Shown piece after piece: positions 34,081-43,616 of a stretch of 64,000 nt of DNA. The notes under the pieces were generated by a model that made no database searches, had not been told where the DNA came from, and saw only the letters and a list, made by a program, of their open reading frames with translations. The translations under genes were made by a program, and so were the position numbers. This DNA comes from Bacillota bacterium (lineage in GTDB: Bacteria; Bacillota; Clostridia; Lachnospirales; Lachnospiraceae): NCBI GenBank assembly GCA_023391695.1, contig JAEWAK010000017.1:72241-136240 (forward strand), given 5' to 3'. Every line of letters starts with the position of its first letter. Position 1 is the first letter of the stretch.

Positions 34081-35004
34081 TTAGCTTACAGTCAATATTG
34101 TAATATTGGCTTGAACCGGTATATTGGCATAAACGACATCGGCACCTGTCTGGTTCACAAGGGTTACTGTAACAGGGGCTTCGGACACCGTTATAAATGC
34201 ATCACCTTTCACCTGTCCGGTTACAATTGGTGAGTTGCCTTGTGTAATTGTATTACCGCCGGCTGTTACTCCAAATATCATATTAACCGGTCCGGCAGAG
34301 CCATCGGTTGTAACCCACCAATTAACATAATAGTTTCCGGCACTTGAAATCGTAAATTCACCTGTAGCTGCATCATAACTGATGTTTTCAGACTGGTCAT
34401 TAATTATTGTGTCAAAAATAACATTATTGCCGCCGGCAATTATTGCACCGGGACTTCCTTGAAGTTGCGCCTGAATTCCCTGCAGGGCTCCTTCAGTTCC
34501 GTTTGTGAATTCTACAACCAGCTGGGGCTCAAAATCAGCTCCAACCGGTTTTCCGCCAAATTGAACAGAAGTTCCGCCTGGAATGGTCAGGGCAATGCCG
34601 AAGTTTGGAAAAGTACCATTCAGCCATTGATTTACCAGATCAGTTACATCAATCTCTACAAACTGAAGAACTTCATCTTCCGAAACTTCAGTTGTTGAAC
34701 CGGTCGCAACAAAGGGCGGTATGGTATTGAAGGTCACCGTATTTATATCAAAATCGGCGGTAACTCTGTTTACCACGATAGGGCTTGGTAAACTGCCTGT
34801 TTTTGCAAAAACAAATAAACGGAGTACGGCACTGGTTACTGATTCAACAGGTATTGATGATAAATCAAACTTCAGGAAACTAATACTATTCAGATATACC
34901 GGGTCCGTTCCAGCTACTATTACGGCACTGGATGACAGGTTAAGATCAGGTATCAAACTGGAAACAAAGGTGGTACCGGTAGTTAGTAGGGTCAAAGTAG
35001 CCAA
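34081..35004 (-). CDS. DNRLRE-domain protein with BclA/C1q-like C-terminus
   Basis: 307 residues. Residues 1-~165 are a DNRLRE (beta-sandwich) domain: TTFVSS at the start, SISFLKFDLSSIP, VNRVT, VTFNTIPP and VNQWLNGTFPNFGIAL. After a short linker, residues ~185-307 are a jelly-roll like the C-terminal domain of BclA-type exosporium proteins (ISYDAATGEFTISSAGNYYVNWWV and FITVSEAPVTVTLVNQTG). There are no GXX collagen repeats and no signal peptide, as for proteins assembled onto the spore from the mother cell. AAGGAG precedes the ATG region. Likely spore-surface protein; a phage or secreted role is less likely. Confidence 0.78.
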   Translation of the reverse strand: MATLTLLTTGTTFVSSLIPDLNLSSSAVIVAGTDPVYLNSISFLKFDLSSIPVESVTSAVLRLFVFAKTGSLPSPIVVNRVTADFDINTVTFNTIPPFVATGSTTEVSEDEVLQFVEIDVTDLVNQWLNGTFPNFGIALTIPGGTSVQFGGKPVGADFEPQLVVEFTNGTEGALQGIQAQLQGSPGAIIAGGNNVIFDTIINDQSENISYDAATGEFTISSAGNYYVNWWVTTDGSAGPVNMIFGVTAGGNTITQGNSPIVTGQVKGDAFITVSEAPVTVTLVNQTGADVVYANIPVQANITILTVS

Positions 35005-35120
35005 AGTATCATCTCCTTTCTGGCAAATAGTATGTGGTATATAAATGGTATCGCTATAACCACATTACAATATATTCACTTTTTTTCAAATGGTTCAGGT
35101 ATGCGAATATCCGTTTTGCC

Positions 35121-37007
35121 TTAAGGTATACCAAATGCCTGATTATCTGGATCCGACATGGTCGCGTTGTTATTGACAGCCGATAAAGCCGGAAGGTCAT
35201 TATAGGGCGGTCCCGTGGTTGTACCGGTTAATAGTACAATATCAAATTCATTGGGAGGAGAACCCCAGGAATTCCCTTTGAAAGTGGTAAAGGCCCGGTC
35301 GACCAGGAAACCTTCTTTGGTGTTATAAACTACATTGTTGTTTATTTTACCGGTTGTGTTTGGATTAATATACATCCCTGCTCTTAAGGAATAAAAGGTA
35401 TTGCCTTCCAGCAGTACATTTGAGACGGCATTCTGTGAAACGACGGCACGGTTAACTACCCAATTGTCCATTGGCAGTGTCTGGGGAGGTCCGTAAACCG
35501 TATTGCCTATCAGGCTTACGTTAGCCGCACCTATCTGGATAAATTCGCTTGCATACGGTATATTACTGGTAATGGTAAGGCCTTCTATGACGGCGTCGTT
35601 GCCGGTGACCAGTATGGGGATTATATTTGCCTGTAAAATAAGCATGGCACCGGAATGACCCAATAAGGTAATACCGGCTTTATTCATATTGATCTGGGAA
35701 GTGACCTGGTAAGTTCCGGGTAATACATGAACTGTCCCGCCGGGATCTACGGCGGCGATTCCCTGGGATATGGTCTTAAAAGGCTGTGCCATGCTGCCGT
35801 TCCCTCCCACAGAGCCGGCTTCCACATAGATATTATTGGGGTCTGCTAACAGGCTGACCGCTGCAGCCAGCGCATCCTGTAAGTTTGCCACGGTAGGGTA
35901 GCCAAGTGTTGGACGGTTTAATAACAACTCATTTAATACCTCATCCTGCTGGGGAGCTGCCAGGGTGTTAAAAGCAGTAAGGTCCAGGCTAAGGGATATA
36001 TCTTCTATGGCGGTACGCATCCCGGTAACATTCCGGGCATTGTTGACCGCATCCAGTGCGGGAGCTGGTAAAATAGACGGACCTACTCTTGTCAGCATAA
36101 AGGATGCACTTACAATGGTCTGTGTACCCCCGGCTGTATTATTTAATACGACAGGACCGCTGCTTGTATGGTTCCGTACGGATAATACGTCGCCGGCAGC
36201 CGCATGGATGATTATCATGCCTGTATTGCTGATTGCTGTCTGATTTGCTCCGTATATACTTCCCGGTACCAGTATATCATTCTGGAATAAGGCAAACTGA
36301 TTGGAGGCTTGGCTGTTCACAGTGAACCAGACGGCATAGGTGCCGTTATTTTCAACCGTTATAAAACCGGTGCCTGCATCATGGCTCACCCCCAGTAAAG
36401 TACCGTTATTACTGAAGGGAATTGAACCTTCCAAAGGTATGCTTTGATTACCCGTATTATAAATATAAGCATAAGTTTCGGGTTCAACCGGCGGCGTTTC
36501 AGAGTAAGTGAGGGTTAATAAAGGATAAAAAGGTTCATATAAAATTTTATTGGTACCGAAACTGACCGCCGTAGATCCATCAGGATTCGTAATTGCCAGG
36601 CCGTTATTGGGAAATGCTCCGCCAAGCCATTGGTTTACAAGTTCCGTTATGTCAATTTGTACGGTATCATTTAAATCGGAAGTTGTAATTTCAGTCTGTG
36701 ATGATATTGCCGCATAGGATGGCCGGGTATTATAGGTTACGGTATCCGTAACCAGTGGGTCTGTTACCCGGTTGACAGCAACAGGACTTTTAGCTGCACC
36801 GGTCTTTGTGATTACGGATAACTGCAGGATAGCACTGTCAACAGTAGTTACGGGCAAGGAAGGCAGGGTAAAATAAAAGAAGCTTACCGTATGTTGGAAA
36901 GTTTCATCTATACCTGCATAAATCACTGGATTAGTCGAATAATTATAGTTTCGAAATGCCGAGGATACAAAGGTAGTTTCTGAAATATTAAGGATAACAG
37001 TTGGCAT
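35121..37007 (-). CDS. DNRLRE, BclA-like and right-handed beta-helix surface protein
   Basis: 628 residues in three parts. Residues 1-~170 are a DNRLRE domain like that of the next gene (VNQWLGGAFPNNGLAI). Residues ~180-310 are a BclA/C1q-like jelly roll (PLEGSIPFSNNG, GFITVENNGTYAVWF). Residues ~395-628 form a parallel beta-helix with the DUF1565-type entry IYVEAGSVGGNGSMAQPFKT, as in polysaccharide-binding or lyase-like proteins. No signal peptide. AAGGAATGAATCA precedes the ATG. Probably a spore-surface fibre or glycan-binding protein; enzymatic activity is not evident. Confidence 0.75.
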   Translation of the reverse strand: MPTVILNISETTFVSSAFRNYNYSTNPVIYAGIDETFQHTVSFFYFTLPSLPVTTVDSAILQLSVITKTGAAKSPVAVNRVTDPLVTDTVTYNTRPSYAAISSQTEITTSDLNDTVQIDITELVNQWLGGAFPNNGLAITNPDGSTAVSFGTNKILYEPFYPLLTLTYSETPPVEPETYAYIYNTGNQSIPLEGSIPFSNNGTLLGVSHDAGTGFITVENNGTYAVWFTVNSQASNQFALFQNDILVPGSIYGANQTAISNTGMIIIHAAAGDVLSVRNHTSSGPVVLNNTAGGTQTIVSASFMLTRVGPSILPAPALDAVNNARNVTGMRTAIEDISLSLDLTAFNTLAAPQQDEVLNELLLNRPTLGYPTVANLQDALAAAVSLLADPNNIYVEAGSVGGNGSMAQPFKTISQGIAAVDPGGTVHVLPGTYQVTSQINMNKAGITLLGHSGAMLILQANIIPILVTGNDAVIEGLTITSNIPYASEFIQIGAANVSLIGNTVYGPPQTLPMDNWVVNRAVVSQNAVSNVLLEGNTFYSLRAGMYINPNTTGKINNNVVYNTKEGFLVDRAFTTFKGNSWGSPPNEFDIVLLTGTTTGPPYNDLPALSAVNNNATMSDPDNQAFGIP

Positions 37008-37346
37008 TGATTCATTCCTTCTTTCATAATTTGTTGTTAGGGTTCCCTGTTTTCATTTTATGATGAAATTCGACATGTGTTACGAAAGGTTGTACCATTT
37101 ATGAAAACAAGCTTGTAAGAGTATAAAAATAAGATTTTTGAGGGGACTTTTAACACTCAAATCATGAAAAGAAGTATTAAGTTTATAAGAAATAAGACAT
37201 GAAATTAATGAATATGTTAAATCAGATGAGAAGGAACAGAAAAGGTTATTCAGGGATTTTTTCAGACCTTCAGGTGTCACTGCACCTGAAGGTTATAACC
37301 TATAATTCAATTTATTTGAAATTGAATTTGTTAAACGGAGCCTGCC
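37008..37346 (-). other. Non-coding gap with an 11-bp hairpin
   Basis: Contains ACCTTCAGGTG-TCACT-GCACCTGAAGGT (37266-37292), probably the 3' end of the GT4 gene transcript though without a U-tract. A 66-residue minus-strand frame here has no ribosome site and no recognisable features. Confidence 0.5.
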
Positions 37347-38444
37347 CTATATATATGGCTGTATAACAGCAGCCCTTTGAGCCATTTGAGTTTCAAAATT
37401 AAATACTTCCTTGAATTTTGCCTGCCCGCTTGCGGACATCAGATATAATTTCTGCGGATCATAGTAATATTCCAGAATGTTTTGGGTTATGGCACCAGGA
37501 TCAAGGTTTATGATAAAAAGATCCTTCCCGTGCAAAAAATGAACATCCTGGTTAAGCGGATCAGTACAAAAAACACCGACACCGTGTAACCCGGCATCAA
37601 TACAGCAGCCGGTCGGAAAACCATCGAAGTTTTTACCCGGTATCAGGATGTAAGGGGCGTTTGGGGAAACGATAATATCCATTCCGGAATAAAAACCCGG
37701 GAAGAAATTATGGTCTTTCAGCCCATAAAATGTAATTCTATTTCCTAAAGCGGTGGTGTCAATCTCATATCTTTCAAAATTGCCTACTACATGGAAATTA
37801 ATATTCGGTGTAAGGGCCGCGAGCCTGTTACATACGTCGATAAAAATATGATAACCTTTGTCAAGACCCTGAGCCATGTATTTATGGGCGACAAAACAGA
37901 TATCAAAAGTCTGTTTTTCCGTTCCGTAATGTCTCTTTGGCGGAATATAGTTAAAATACTGCGGGTGTGTTACTAAACCATAAATGTATGATACCTTATC
38001 CGGTGTTACATATCCGCGGTTAATAATATAATCATAGGTCATCTTCTGGGTAATTATGACTTTTCTGAGAAGCGGCGACTGTAAAACCTTAGTCAGCTTG
38101 ACGTCAACATCCGGATCGTTGAGCCAAAAGTTACCGCCGGGGTATAGTTCGAATACAAACGGGGTGTTAAACATTTCATATACAAAATAAAAGTTAAATG
38201 CATTACCTAAAAATACGGTATAGTATAATGAGGTAGATTTTCCTGTCCAGTCAAACTGTGTGAATGGTTTAACCCTGCCTGCAAATTGAGGATAGGCAGC
38301 TACATATTCGGCGTAGTTTGTGTCATATCTGGTAGAGATAACTTCACTGTTAGGAATTCTCTCCAGATAATAATTAAATTCGGATACTCTAAAACCCGTT
38401 GTCAGATTTGGAAAATAGTCGTCAAGTATTGTTAAATTTCCCAA
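37347..38444 (-). CDS. GT4-like glycosyltransferase (group 1)
   Basis: 365 residues with a TTG start seven bases after GGAGGG. The C-terminal half has the GT4 layout: FDICFVAHKYM, INFHVVGNFE, ITFYGLKDHNFFPGFYSGMDIIVSPNAP and FDGFPTGCCIDAGLHGVGVFCTD (the donor-binding region, with the usual ExxxxxGxP degenerate). It transfers an activated sugar; donor and acceptor unknown. Sits between the GT2 genes and the surface-protein genes on the same strand. Confidence 0.82.
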   Translation of the reverse strand: MGNLTILDDYFPNLTTGFRVSEFNYYLERIPNSEVISTRYDTNYAEYVAAYPQFAGRVKPFTQFDWTGKSTSLYYTVFLGNAFNFYFVYEMFNTPFVFELYPGGNFWLNDPDVDVKLTKVLQSPLLRKVIITQKMTYDYIINRGYVTPDKVSYIYGLVTHPQYFNYIPPKRHYGTEKQTFDICFVAHKYMAQGLDKGYHIFIDVCNRLAALTPNINFHVVGNFERYEIDTTALGNRITFYGLKDHNFFPGFYSGMDIIVSPNAPYILIPGKNFDGFPTGCCIDAGLHGVGVFCTDPLNQDVHFLHGKDLFIINLDPGAITQNILEYYYDPQKLYLMSASGQAKFKEVFNFETQMAQRAAVIQPYI

Positions 38445-38549
38445 GTCTTATCCCTCCATTCTTATTAGTTCGGTACGGTGCCAATCATCTCTGTGATTGT
38501 CAGTAGGTCTTTTCTGATCAATATATGTTTCTGTTGTAATTACAGAATA

Positions 38550-39449
38550 TTAATTAGCATTTCCTGCATAATAATTAAAATTTTCCAATGCCCAGTCCAT
38601 ATGGTAAAAGTGTGTCTGATAGGATACCGGATCATGAATGGAAGCGCAGTAGACTGTTCTTATGCCTTGATCCAGTTCTCTGAAATATTCCATATACTTC
38701 CATCTGTTAGCCGTTGAAAAGGACAAATTCTTGTATTTATTATTTCTTATGTCAAAGCAGGTATTTGTGACTTTATCCAGTTTACAGATGTTTCTGCCTT
38801 CACATTCATAACAAGGTATAGTCTGCGTCAGGTCGATTGGGATATTTGTTGTAAGTCCTGCCTTGAAAGGAGTATAATTATTAATTCTGACTGAAAGCTC
38901 AGCATCGCCGTAACAATTTTCTTCGCACCAGTACCCAATGGTATTGATAAGTTCCGGTCTGAGGCACTGACAATGTCCCGGAACGAAATTACGTATTGTT
39001 CCGACTTCGGAATATATTAACTGATTATAACTTACACCGTTTCTTTCCATGGTAATAACATCCGGTATAAAATCGGGAAGCGAAGCAGTCCTTGGAACGC
39101 CCAGGAGCCCAACCTCCGGAAAAGCCTCAAATACTTGCATAAAACGGCTTATCCAGTCAGGAGCATATAAATAAACATCACTTTCCAGCACTATAAAATA
39201 CTGGTCGGGTCTTCTGCGTGTCAGATTCAGATTAATCGGATAAATAGGTCCGAAATTTAAAGGAAACCGGGTCCTTGATTTAATGCGGCTGTCATTCAGA
39301 CTTTGGAGATATTCCCAGGTGTCATCCTGTGAATTGTTATCAACAATATGAAGCTCAAAATCATCCGTTGTCCTTAAAAGGGAATTTAAGTTTCTGACTG
39401 TTAAACCCATTCTGTGAAAAGTGGAATAACTGATAAAAGGTGGTGTCAT
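38550..39449 (-). CDS. GT2-family glycosyltransferase, paralogue A
   Basis: 299 residues from the ATG at 39449, six bases after GGAGGA. GT-A fold: PPFISYSTFHRMGLTVRNL, DNNSQDDTWEYL, and the DxD-type metal site as ESDVYLY. An unusual insertion CYEC...C...C (spacing C-x2-C-x5-C-x8-C, in CYECEGRNICKLDK...C) occurs near residue ~215, shared with paralogues B and C. YWCEENCYGDAELS is the equivalent of the ED acceptor motif. Probably adds a sugar to the neighbouring surface proteins or to a lipid carrier. Confidence 0.82.
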   Translation of the reverse strand: MTPPFISYSTFHRMGLTVRNLNSLLRTTDDFELHIVDNNSQDDTWEYLQSLNDSRIKSRTRFPLNFGPIYPINLNLTRRRPDQYFIVLESDVYLYAPDWISRFMQVFEAFPEVGLLGVPRTASLPDFIPDVITMERNGVSYNQLIYSEVGTIRNFVPGHCQCLRPELINTIGYWCEENCYGDAELSVRINNYTPFKAGLTTNIPIDLTQTIPCYECEGRNICKLDKVTNTCFDIRNNKYKNLSFSTANRWKYMEYFRELDQGIRTVYCASIHDPVSYQTHFYHMDWALENFNYYAGNAN

Positions 39450-39808
39450 ATACATTCCTCCAATTTCTGCCGGTAAAACTGTACGTATAAGTTTTCAGAC
39501 TTTGGTAATATACCTTTTTATGTGCCGGGTATAATAATATATTATGTATTTACAGAATTGATGTTACAAAATATTACGAAAAGGCACAAAAAGGCTGTTT
39601 CAATATTTGCACCTCCGGATATTCAAGCAGTGCCGGGGCTTGACTGCTTTTATGTTAACAATAAAACTTTTACGGTTATTATTCGTTATGAACCTAAAAC
39701 AACTTCCCCGTTACGTTTGAAGCATGCAGTTAATAGAGAAAGTTGTTTTGAGTTCAAATTATATTGGGATTTACCCGGTCCGAATTATAATCACTACACT
39801 TTTTCATA
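39450..39808. other. Non-coding gap between GT2 paralogues A and B
   Basis: AT-rich. A 96-residue plus-strand frame (39522-39812) has no ribosome site and overlaps only intergenic sequence. The minus strand shows CATAATATA (around 39531-39545), resembling a sigma-K -10 box, without a certain -35. Confidence 0.4.
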
Positions 39809-40855
39809 TTAATTAGAATTTTTAATATAATAATCAAAATTTTCGGAAGCCCATACCTGGTTATAATAATGATTTTTCAAGGATTCCGGGTCATGGACGG
39901 ATGCACTGTAAGCGGTCCGTTTCCCTTCTTCCAGTTCCTTGAAACTCTCCCGGTATTTCCAGCCGTGTTTTCGTACAAAGGACTCATTATAATTATTGAT
40001 TTTACATAATGTAAAACAGGAACTAACGCTTTTACTGAGTTTGCATATATCCCTGCCCTGACAAATATTGCAGCCGATATACTGGGCCATATCGATTTCA
40101 ACAGTAGTCACATATCCGGCCTTATAAGGAGTGTAGTGGACGACTCTCGGGGATAACTCAGCATCACCGTATCCGTTTTCTTCACTCCAGTAGCCTATTG
40201 CTTCAATAAGTTCCGGCCTTAAGCACTGTAATTGTCCCGGTACGAAATCCAGATCAACGCCAACCGTGGCATTTTTCAGTTCAAGATAATTGATACCCCC
40301 TCTTTCTCTGGCTATGACAGGAGGCAGATACCTGGGATATGGGCTATCCCTCACCACGCCTAATAAACCCACATCCGGGAAGGCGTCAAAAACCTCCATA
40401 AAACGGGCAATCCAATTTTTTGTTTTTATAAAAGTATCGCTGTCCACTGTAATAAAAAACTGCCCTGGTTTCCTCTTTGTCAGATTATAATTAAGAGGGT
40501 ATATAGGACCAAGATTTAAAGTAAACCGGGTTTTTGATTTGATTCTTTTGTCATCTAAACTCTGTATATAATCCCAGGTGTTGTCTTTCGAGTTACAATC
40601 TATGATGTGTAATTCAAAATCTTCATCAGAATCAAGGATATTATTCAGATTTTTAATTGTCAGACCCATCCGGTTAAAAGTTACAAAGTTTATAAATGGA
40701 GGAATTTTTTCAATATCTGCTTTTTTAACCTCTATATTCTCATTCACCTCATAACATTCCACATAATTATTGGTTTTGCTGAATAACTTTTCCCTTATAT
40801 CTTTTACCGTTTCGGTAATGCGGTTGATGTTATTACCTATTAATGATTGCTTCAA
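39809..40855 (-). CDS. GT2-family glycosyltransferase, paralogue B
   Basis: 348 residues with a TTG start after AAAGGA. It has an extra ~50-residue N-terminal helix before PPFINFVTFNRMGLTIKNL. The metal site is DSDTFIK, and the shared Cys insertion reads CNICQGRDICKLSK...C, with the same C-x2-C-x5-C-x8-C spacing. YWSEENGYGDAELS replaces the two cysteines of paralogue A by Ser and Gly. Same strand as, and 36 nt downstream of, the PglD-like gene. Confidence 0.82.
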   Translation of the reverse strand: MKQSLIGNNINRITETVKDIREKLFSKTNNYVECYEVNENIEVKKADIEKIPPFINFVTFNRMGLTIKNLNNILDSDEDFELHIIDCNSKDNTWDYIQSLDDKRIKSKTRFTLNLGPIYPLNYNLTKRKPGQFFITVDSDTFIKTKNWIARFMEVFDAFPDVGLLGVVRDSPYPRYLPPVIARERGGINYLELKNATVGVDLDFVPGQLQCLRPELIEAIGYWSEENGYGDAELSPRVVHYTPYKAGYVTTVEIDMAQYIGCNICQGRDICKLSKSVSSCFTLCKINNYNESFVRKHGWKYRESFKELEEGKRTAYSASVHDPESLKNHYYNQVWASENFDYYIKNSN

Positions 40856-40891
40856 TGTCAGCAGTCCTTTCTATAATTTTAATTAGTTGGT

Positions 40892-41542
40892 TCATGGTTC
40901 AGAAATTTTAATCGTTCTTCCGGGTACACCTACAGCAGTACAGTTTTCAGGCAGATCCCTTATTATAACTGCACCTGCACCGATAACGCTCCATTTTCCA
41001 ACAGTCTTTTTTTGTATTACGATTGCCTTTGAGCCGATTTCACAACCTTCTTGGATACATACATTTCCAGATAAGGTAACATTCCAGTACAGGGAAGAAT
41101 AATCCCGGATTACGGTATCGTGGCCGATACCGCAGCCTGGGTTAATACAAACATGGTTACCTATCTTTGTATTAACGGATATAAAAGAGTTGCAGCAAAT
41201 GATGCAGTCAAATCCCAATTCACTATATTTATTTATTTTGGCATCAGGGTGTATTAAAGTGGCATAATTTAATTGATAAGCGGATGTTTTTTTTATAAGG
41301 TTATATTTATCCCTCGGATTTCCGAGGGCGCAGACGGTCCATATCTTATTTTTCGGTCTTCTTTCAAACCATTCAAAGTTTCCCAGTACAGCGGTGTCAT
41401 TGATAAGTAATCCTTGTTTTTCAACAGTTTCATCTATAAAACCTAACAGATTCCAGGTTTTTTTCTCATTATTAATATCTTTTATGAGTTGTGCGACCTC
41501 TTTCCCGAAGCCGCCGGCACCTATAATAACTATGTCTTTCAT
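40892..41542 (-). CDS. PglD/NeuD-type sugar O/N-acyltransferase
   Basis: 216 residues (ATG at 41542; an ATG at 41557 overlaps the previous stop). The N-terminal PglD-like Rossmann half (IVIIGAGGFGKEVAQLI, LLGFIDE) is followed by a left-handed beta-helix of hexapeptide repeats (IGNHVCINPGCGIGHDTVI, GNVCIQEGCEIGSKAIVI) with the active-site His in IGHDT. It acylates an amino sugar, the partner reaction to the aminotransferase immediately upstream. The last strand, SVIGAGAVIIRDLPENCTAVGVPGR, is the usual cap. Confidence 0.9.
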   Translation of the reverse strand: MKDIVIIGAGGFGKEVAQLIKDINNEKKTWNLLGFIDETVEKQGLLINDTAVLGNFEWFERRPKNKIWTVCALGNPRDKYNLIKKTSAYQLNYATLIHPDAKINKYSELGFDCIICCNSFISVNTKIGNHVCINPGCGIGHDTVIRDYSSLYWNVTLSGNVCIQEGCEIGSKAIVIQKKTVGKWSVIGAGAVIIRDLPENCTAVGVPGRTIKISEP

Positions 41543-41546
41543 AAAA

Positions 41547-42677
41547 TCAACCCTCATGTATCGTTTTTATGATGGAACAAATTTTTTCTACATCGCCATT
41601 TAGCATCCTGCCGTGCAGCGGCAGGGAGAGTACCGTATCGGAGATTTTGTTCGCTGCCGGTAAATTCTGTTTTAAAGAAGAAGGCAGGTCTTTATAGCAT
41701 TGGAAATTGCTGCACAGAGGATAAAAATATTTCCGCGCTATCACATTGTATTCGGCTAATTTATCAAAGAGTTCGTCACGGGAAAGTCCATACTCATCTT
41801 TATCAATCCTTATGACAAAATAAGAGTAGTTGTGGGTTACCCCGTCTATATCTTTGTTTGTGATGATGCCTGGAATATCGTCCAGCATCTGCCGGTAAAG
41901 GTCTGTAATTTTTTTTCTGGAAGCGATTTCCTTTTCGACTTCCTTAAGCAGTAAAATACCTACGGCGGCCTGGATTTCATTCAGTTTGCCGTTGGTTCCC
42001 GGTTCCATGACATTTTCTGTGCTGCGTATCCCGAAATTCCTCAGGGAATCTGCCCTCTCTTTATGATGGGGATCTTTAAAGGCTAAGGCTCCGCCTTCTA
42101 TTGTATGGTAGATTTTGGTCGCATGGAAACTAAACATGGATATATCGCCGAATTCAGATATTGGTCTTCCATCCACTTTCACACCAAATGCATGGGCTGC
42201 GTCATATATGACCTTAAGCCCATATTTATCGGCTATCTGTTTGATTTGCTCCACTTTGCAGGGAGTTCCAAAAACATGAACGGGCATGATTGCGGTAGTA
42301 TCCTGGGTAATCAGGGATTCAATCAAATCCGGATTTATGTTATAGGTATCTTCCTCAATATCGCAGAAGACCGGCTTAATATTGTTCCATGCCAGCGAAT
42401 GTGCAGTTGCCGCAAAAGTGAAAGGAGTAGTGATTACTTCTCCTGACAGCCTTAAAACTTTACATGCCAGCTGCAGTGCCACGGTGCCGTTTGAGAAAAC
42501 CGAAAGGTAATCTGTATTCAGAAAACCGGCCAGATCCCTTTCCAGCTGTTTCACCATATTTCCATTGTTGCTTAACTGTTTGCTTGCCCATATTACTTTA
42601 AGCATTTCATTAAATTCATCTATATCAGGTAGTAAAGGCTGTGTGATATAGAATGGCTTTGCAAAAGGTTCTAACAT
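41547..42677 (-). CDS. DegT/DnrJ/EryC1/StrS sugar aminotransferase
   Basis: 376 residues from the ATG at 42677 after GAGGAGGTGG. PLP enzyme of fold type I: SVFSNGTVALQLA, YDAAHAFGVK, the catalytic lysine in FSFHATKIYHTIEGGAL, and LRNFGIRS. It makes an amino sugar from a nucleotide-linked keto sugar. The last codon overlaps the PglD gene (ATGA-type coupling with the 41557 start). Together with PglD it suggests an N-acylated amino-dideoxy sugar like anthrose, viosamine or bacillosamine. Genes for the keto-sugar precursor are not in the window. Confidence 0.92.
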   Translation of the reverse strand: MLEPFAKPFYITQPLLPDIDEFNEMLKVIWASKQLSNNGNMVKQLERDLAGFLNTDYLSVFSNGTVALQLACKVLRLSGEVITTPFTFAATAHSLAWNNIKPVFCDIEEDTYNINPDLIESLITQDTTAIMPVHVFGTPCKVEQIKQIADKYGLKVIYDAAHAFGVKVDGRPISEFGDISMFSFHATKIYHTIEGGALAFKDPHHKERADSLRNFGIRSTENVMEPGTNGKLNEIQAAVGILLLKEVEKEIASRKKITDLYRQMLDDIPGIITNKDIDGVTHNYSYFVIRIDKDEYGLSRDELFDKLAEYNVIARKYFYPLCSNFQCYKDLPSSLKQNLPAANKISDTVLSLPLHGRMLNGDVEKICSIIKTIHEG

Positions 42678-42716
42678 GTTGTATTCCACCTCCTCGAGCC
42701 TGCAATTAAACTTTAT

Positions 42717-43616
42717 TTAATTTGCATTATTGATATAGTAATTAAAATTCTCCATAGCCCAATCACTGTTAAATATATGATTTAACCAGGAAGTTCCGTC
42801 ATTGGCAGAAGCACAGTATACCGGACGGGCACCGCTTTTTAGGTCAATTATTGTTTCATCAAACTTCCATTTAAAAGCTTTTTTAAATTCTTCATTTTTA
42901 TATAACTTGTTGTAACCGGTAAAGCAGGTCTCCGTAATTTTATTGAAGCTGCACTGGGAATTATACTGGCAGGCACTGCATCCGATTGTCTGCGGCATTT
43001 TTATGCTTATGTTCGGTACAAATCCGGTTTTGAAGGAAGTGTAATTATTTACCCGGTTGGATAGTTCAATTTCACCGTAACAGTTTTCTTCACACCAATA
43101 ACCGATTTCTTTTATCAGTTCGGGCCTTAGGCACATGCAGCAGCCGGGTATATAATTCTCCTCGACTTTCCCGTTTGTGTTATCCAGTTCCAGATAAAAG
43201 ACACTGTCCTTTACTTTGGGTATAACCGGAGGAAGCTGTTCCGTATACGGATTTCCTTTCTGCACTCCAAGTAAGCCCACTTCCGGAAAGGTTTCAAAAA
43301 CTTTCATGAAACGGGATATCCAATCCTTTGTTTCTATATAAACATCGTTATCTATGGTTATAAAATACTGATCCGGTCTTCTCTTTACCATATTCAGGTT
43401 TATGGCGTAAATCTGCCCGAAATTTACATTAATACGTGCCTTTGATATTATACGTTTGTCATTTAAACTTTCGATATATTTCCATGTACCGTCAGTTGAA
43501 TTATTATCTATGATGTGCATTTCAAAATCATCACTGGATTCAAGAATTGCAGTTAAATTCTTAACTGTTAAGCCTAACCGGTTAAAGGTAATATAACTTA
43601 AAATCGGAGGTAACAT
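42717..43616 (-). CDS. GT2-family glycosyltransferase, paralogue C
   Basis: 299 residues. PPILSYITFNRLGLTVKNL and DNNSTDGTWKYI open the GT-A fold, with DNDVYIE as the metal site. Cys insertion CSACQYNSQCSFNK...C has the same C-x2-C-x5-C-x8-C spacing; YWCEENCYGEIELS matches paralogue A. First gene of the minus-strand glycosylation cluster, 39 nt before the aminotransferase. Confidence 0.82.
   Translation of the reverse strand: MLPPILSYITFNRLGLTVKNLTAILESSDDFEMHIIDNNSTDGTWKYIESLNDKRIISKARINVNFGQIYAINLNMVKRRPDQYFITIDNDVYIETKDWISRFMKVFETFPEVGLLGVQKGNPYTEQLPPVIPKVKDSVFYLELDNTNGKVEENYIPGCCMCLRPELIKEIGYWCEENCYGEIELSNRVNNYTSFKTGFVPNISIKMPQTIGCSACQYNSQCSFNKITETCFTGYNKLYKNEEFKKAFKWKFDETIIDLKSGARPVYCASANDGTSWLNHIFNSDWAMENFNYYINNAN

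Noticed and set aside
37080..37280. 66-residue minus-strand ORF
   Set aside because: AT-rich composition, no ribosome site, low-complexity hydrophobic sequence.
39522..39812. 96-residue plus-strand ORF between glycosyltransferase genes
   Set aside because: No ribosome site, no recognisable motif, and opposite to an otherwise uniform strand.
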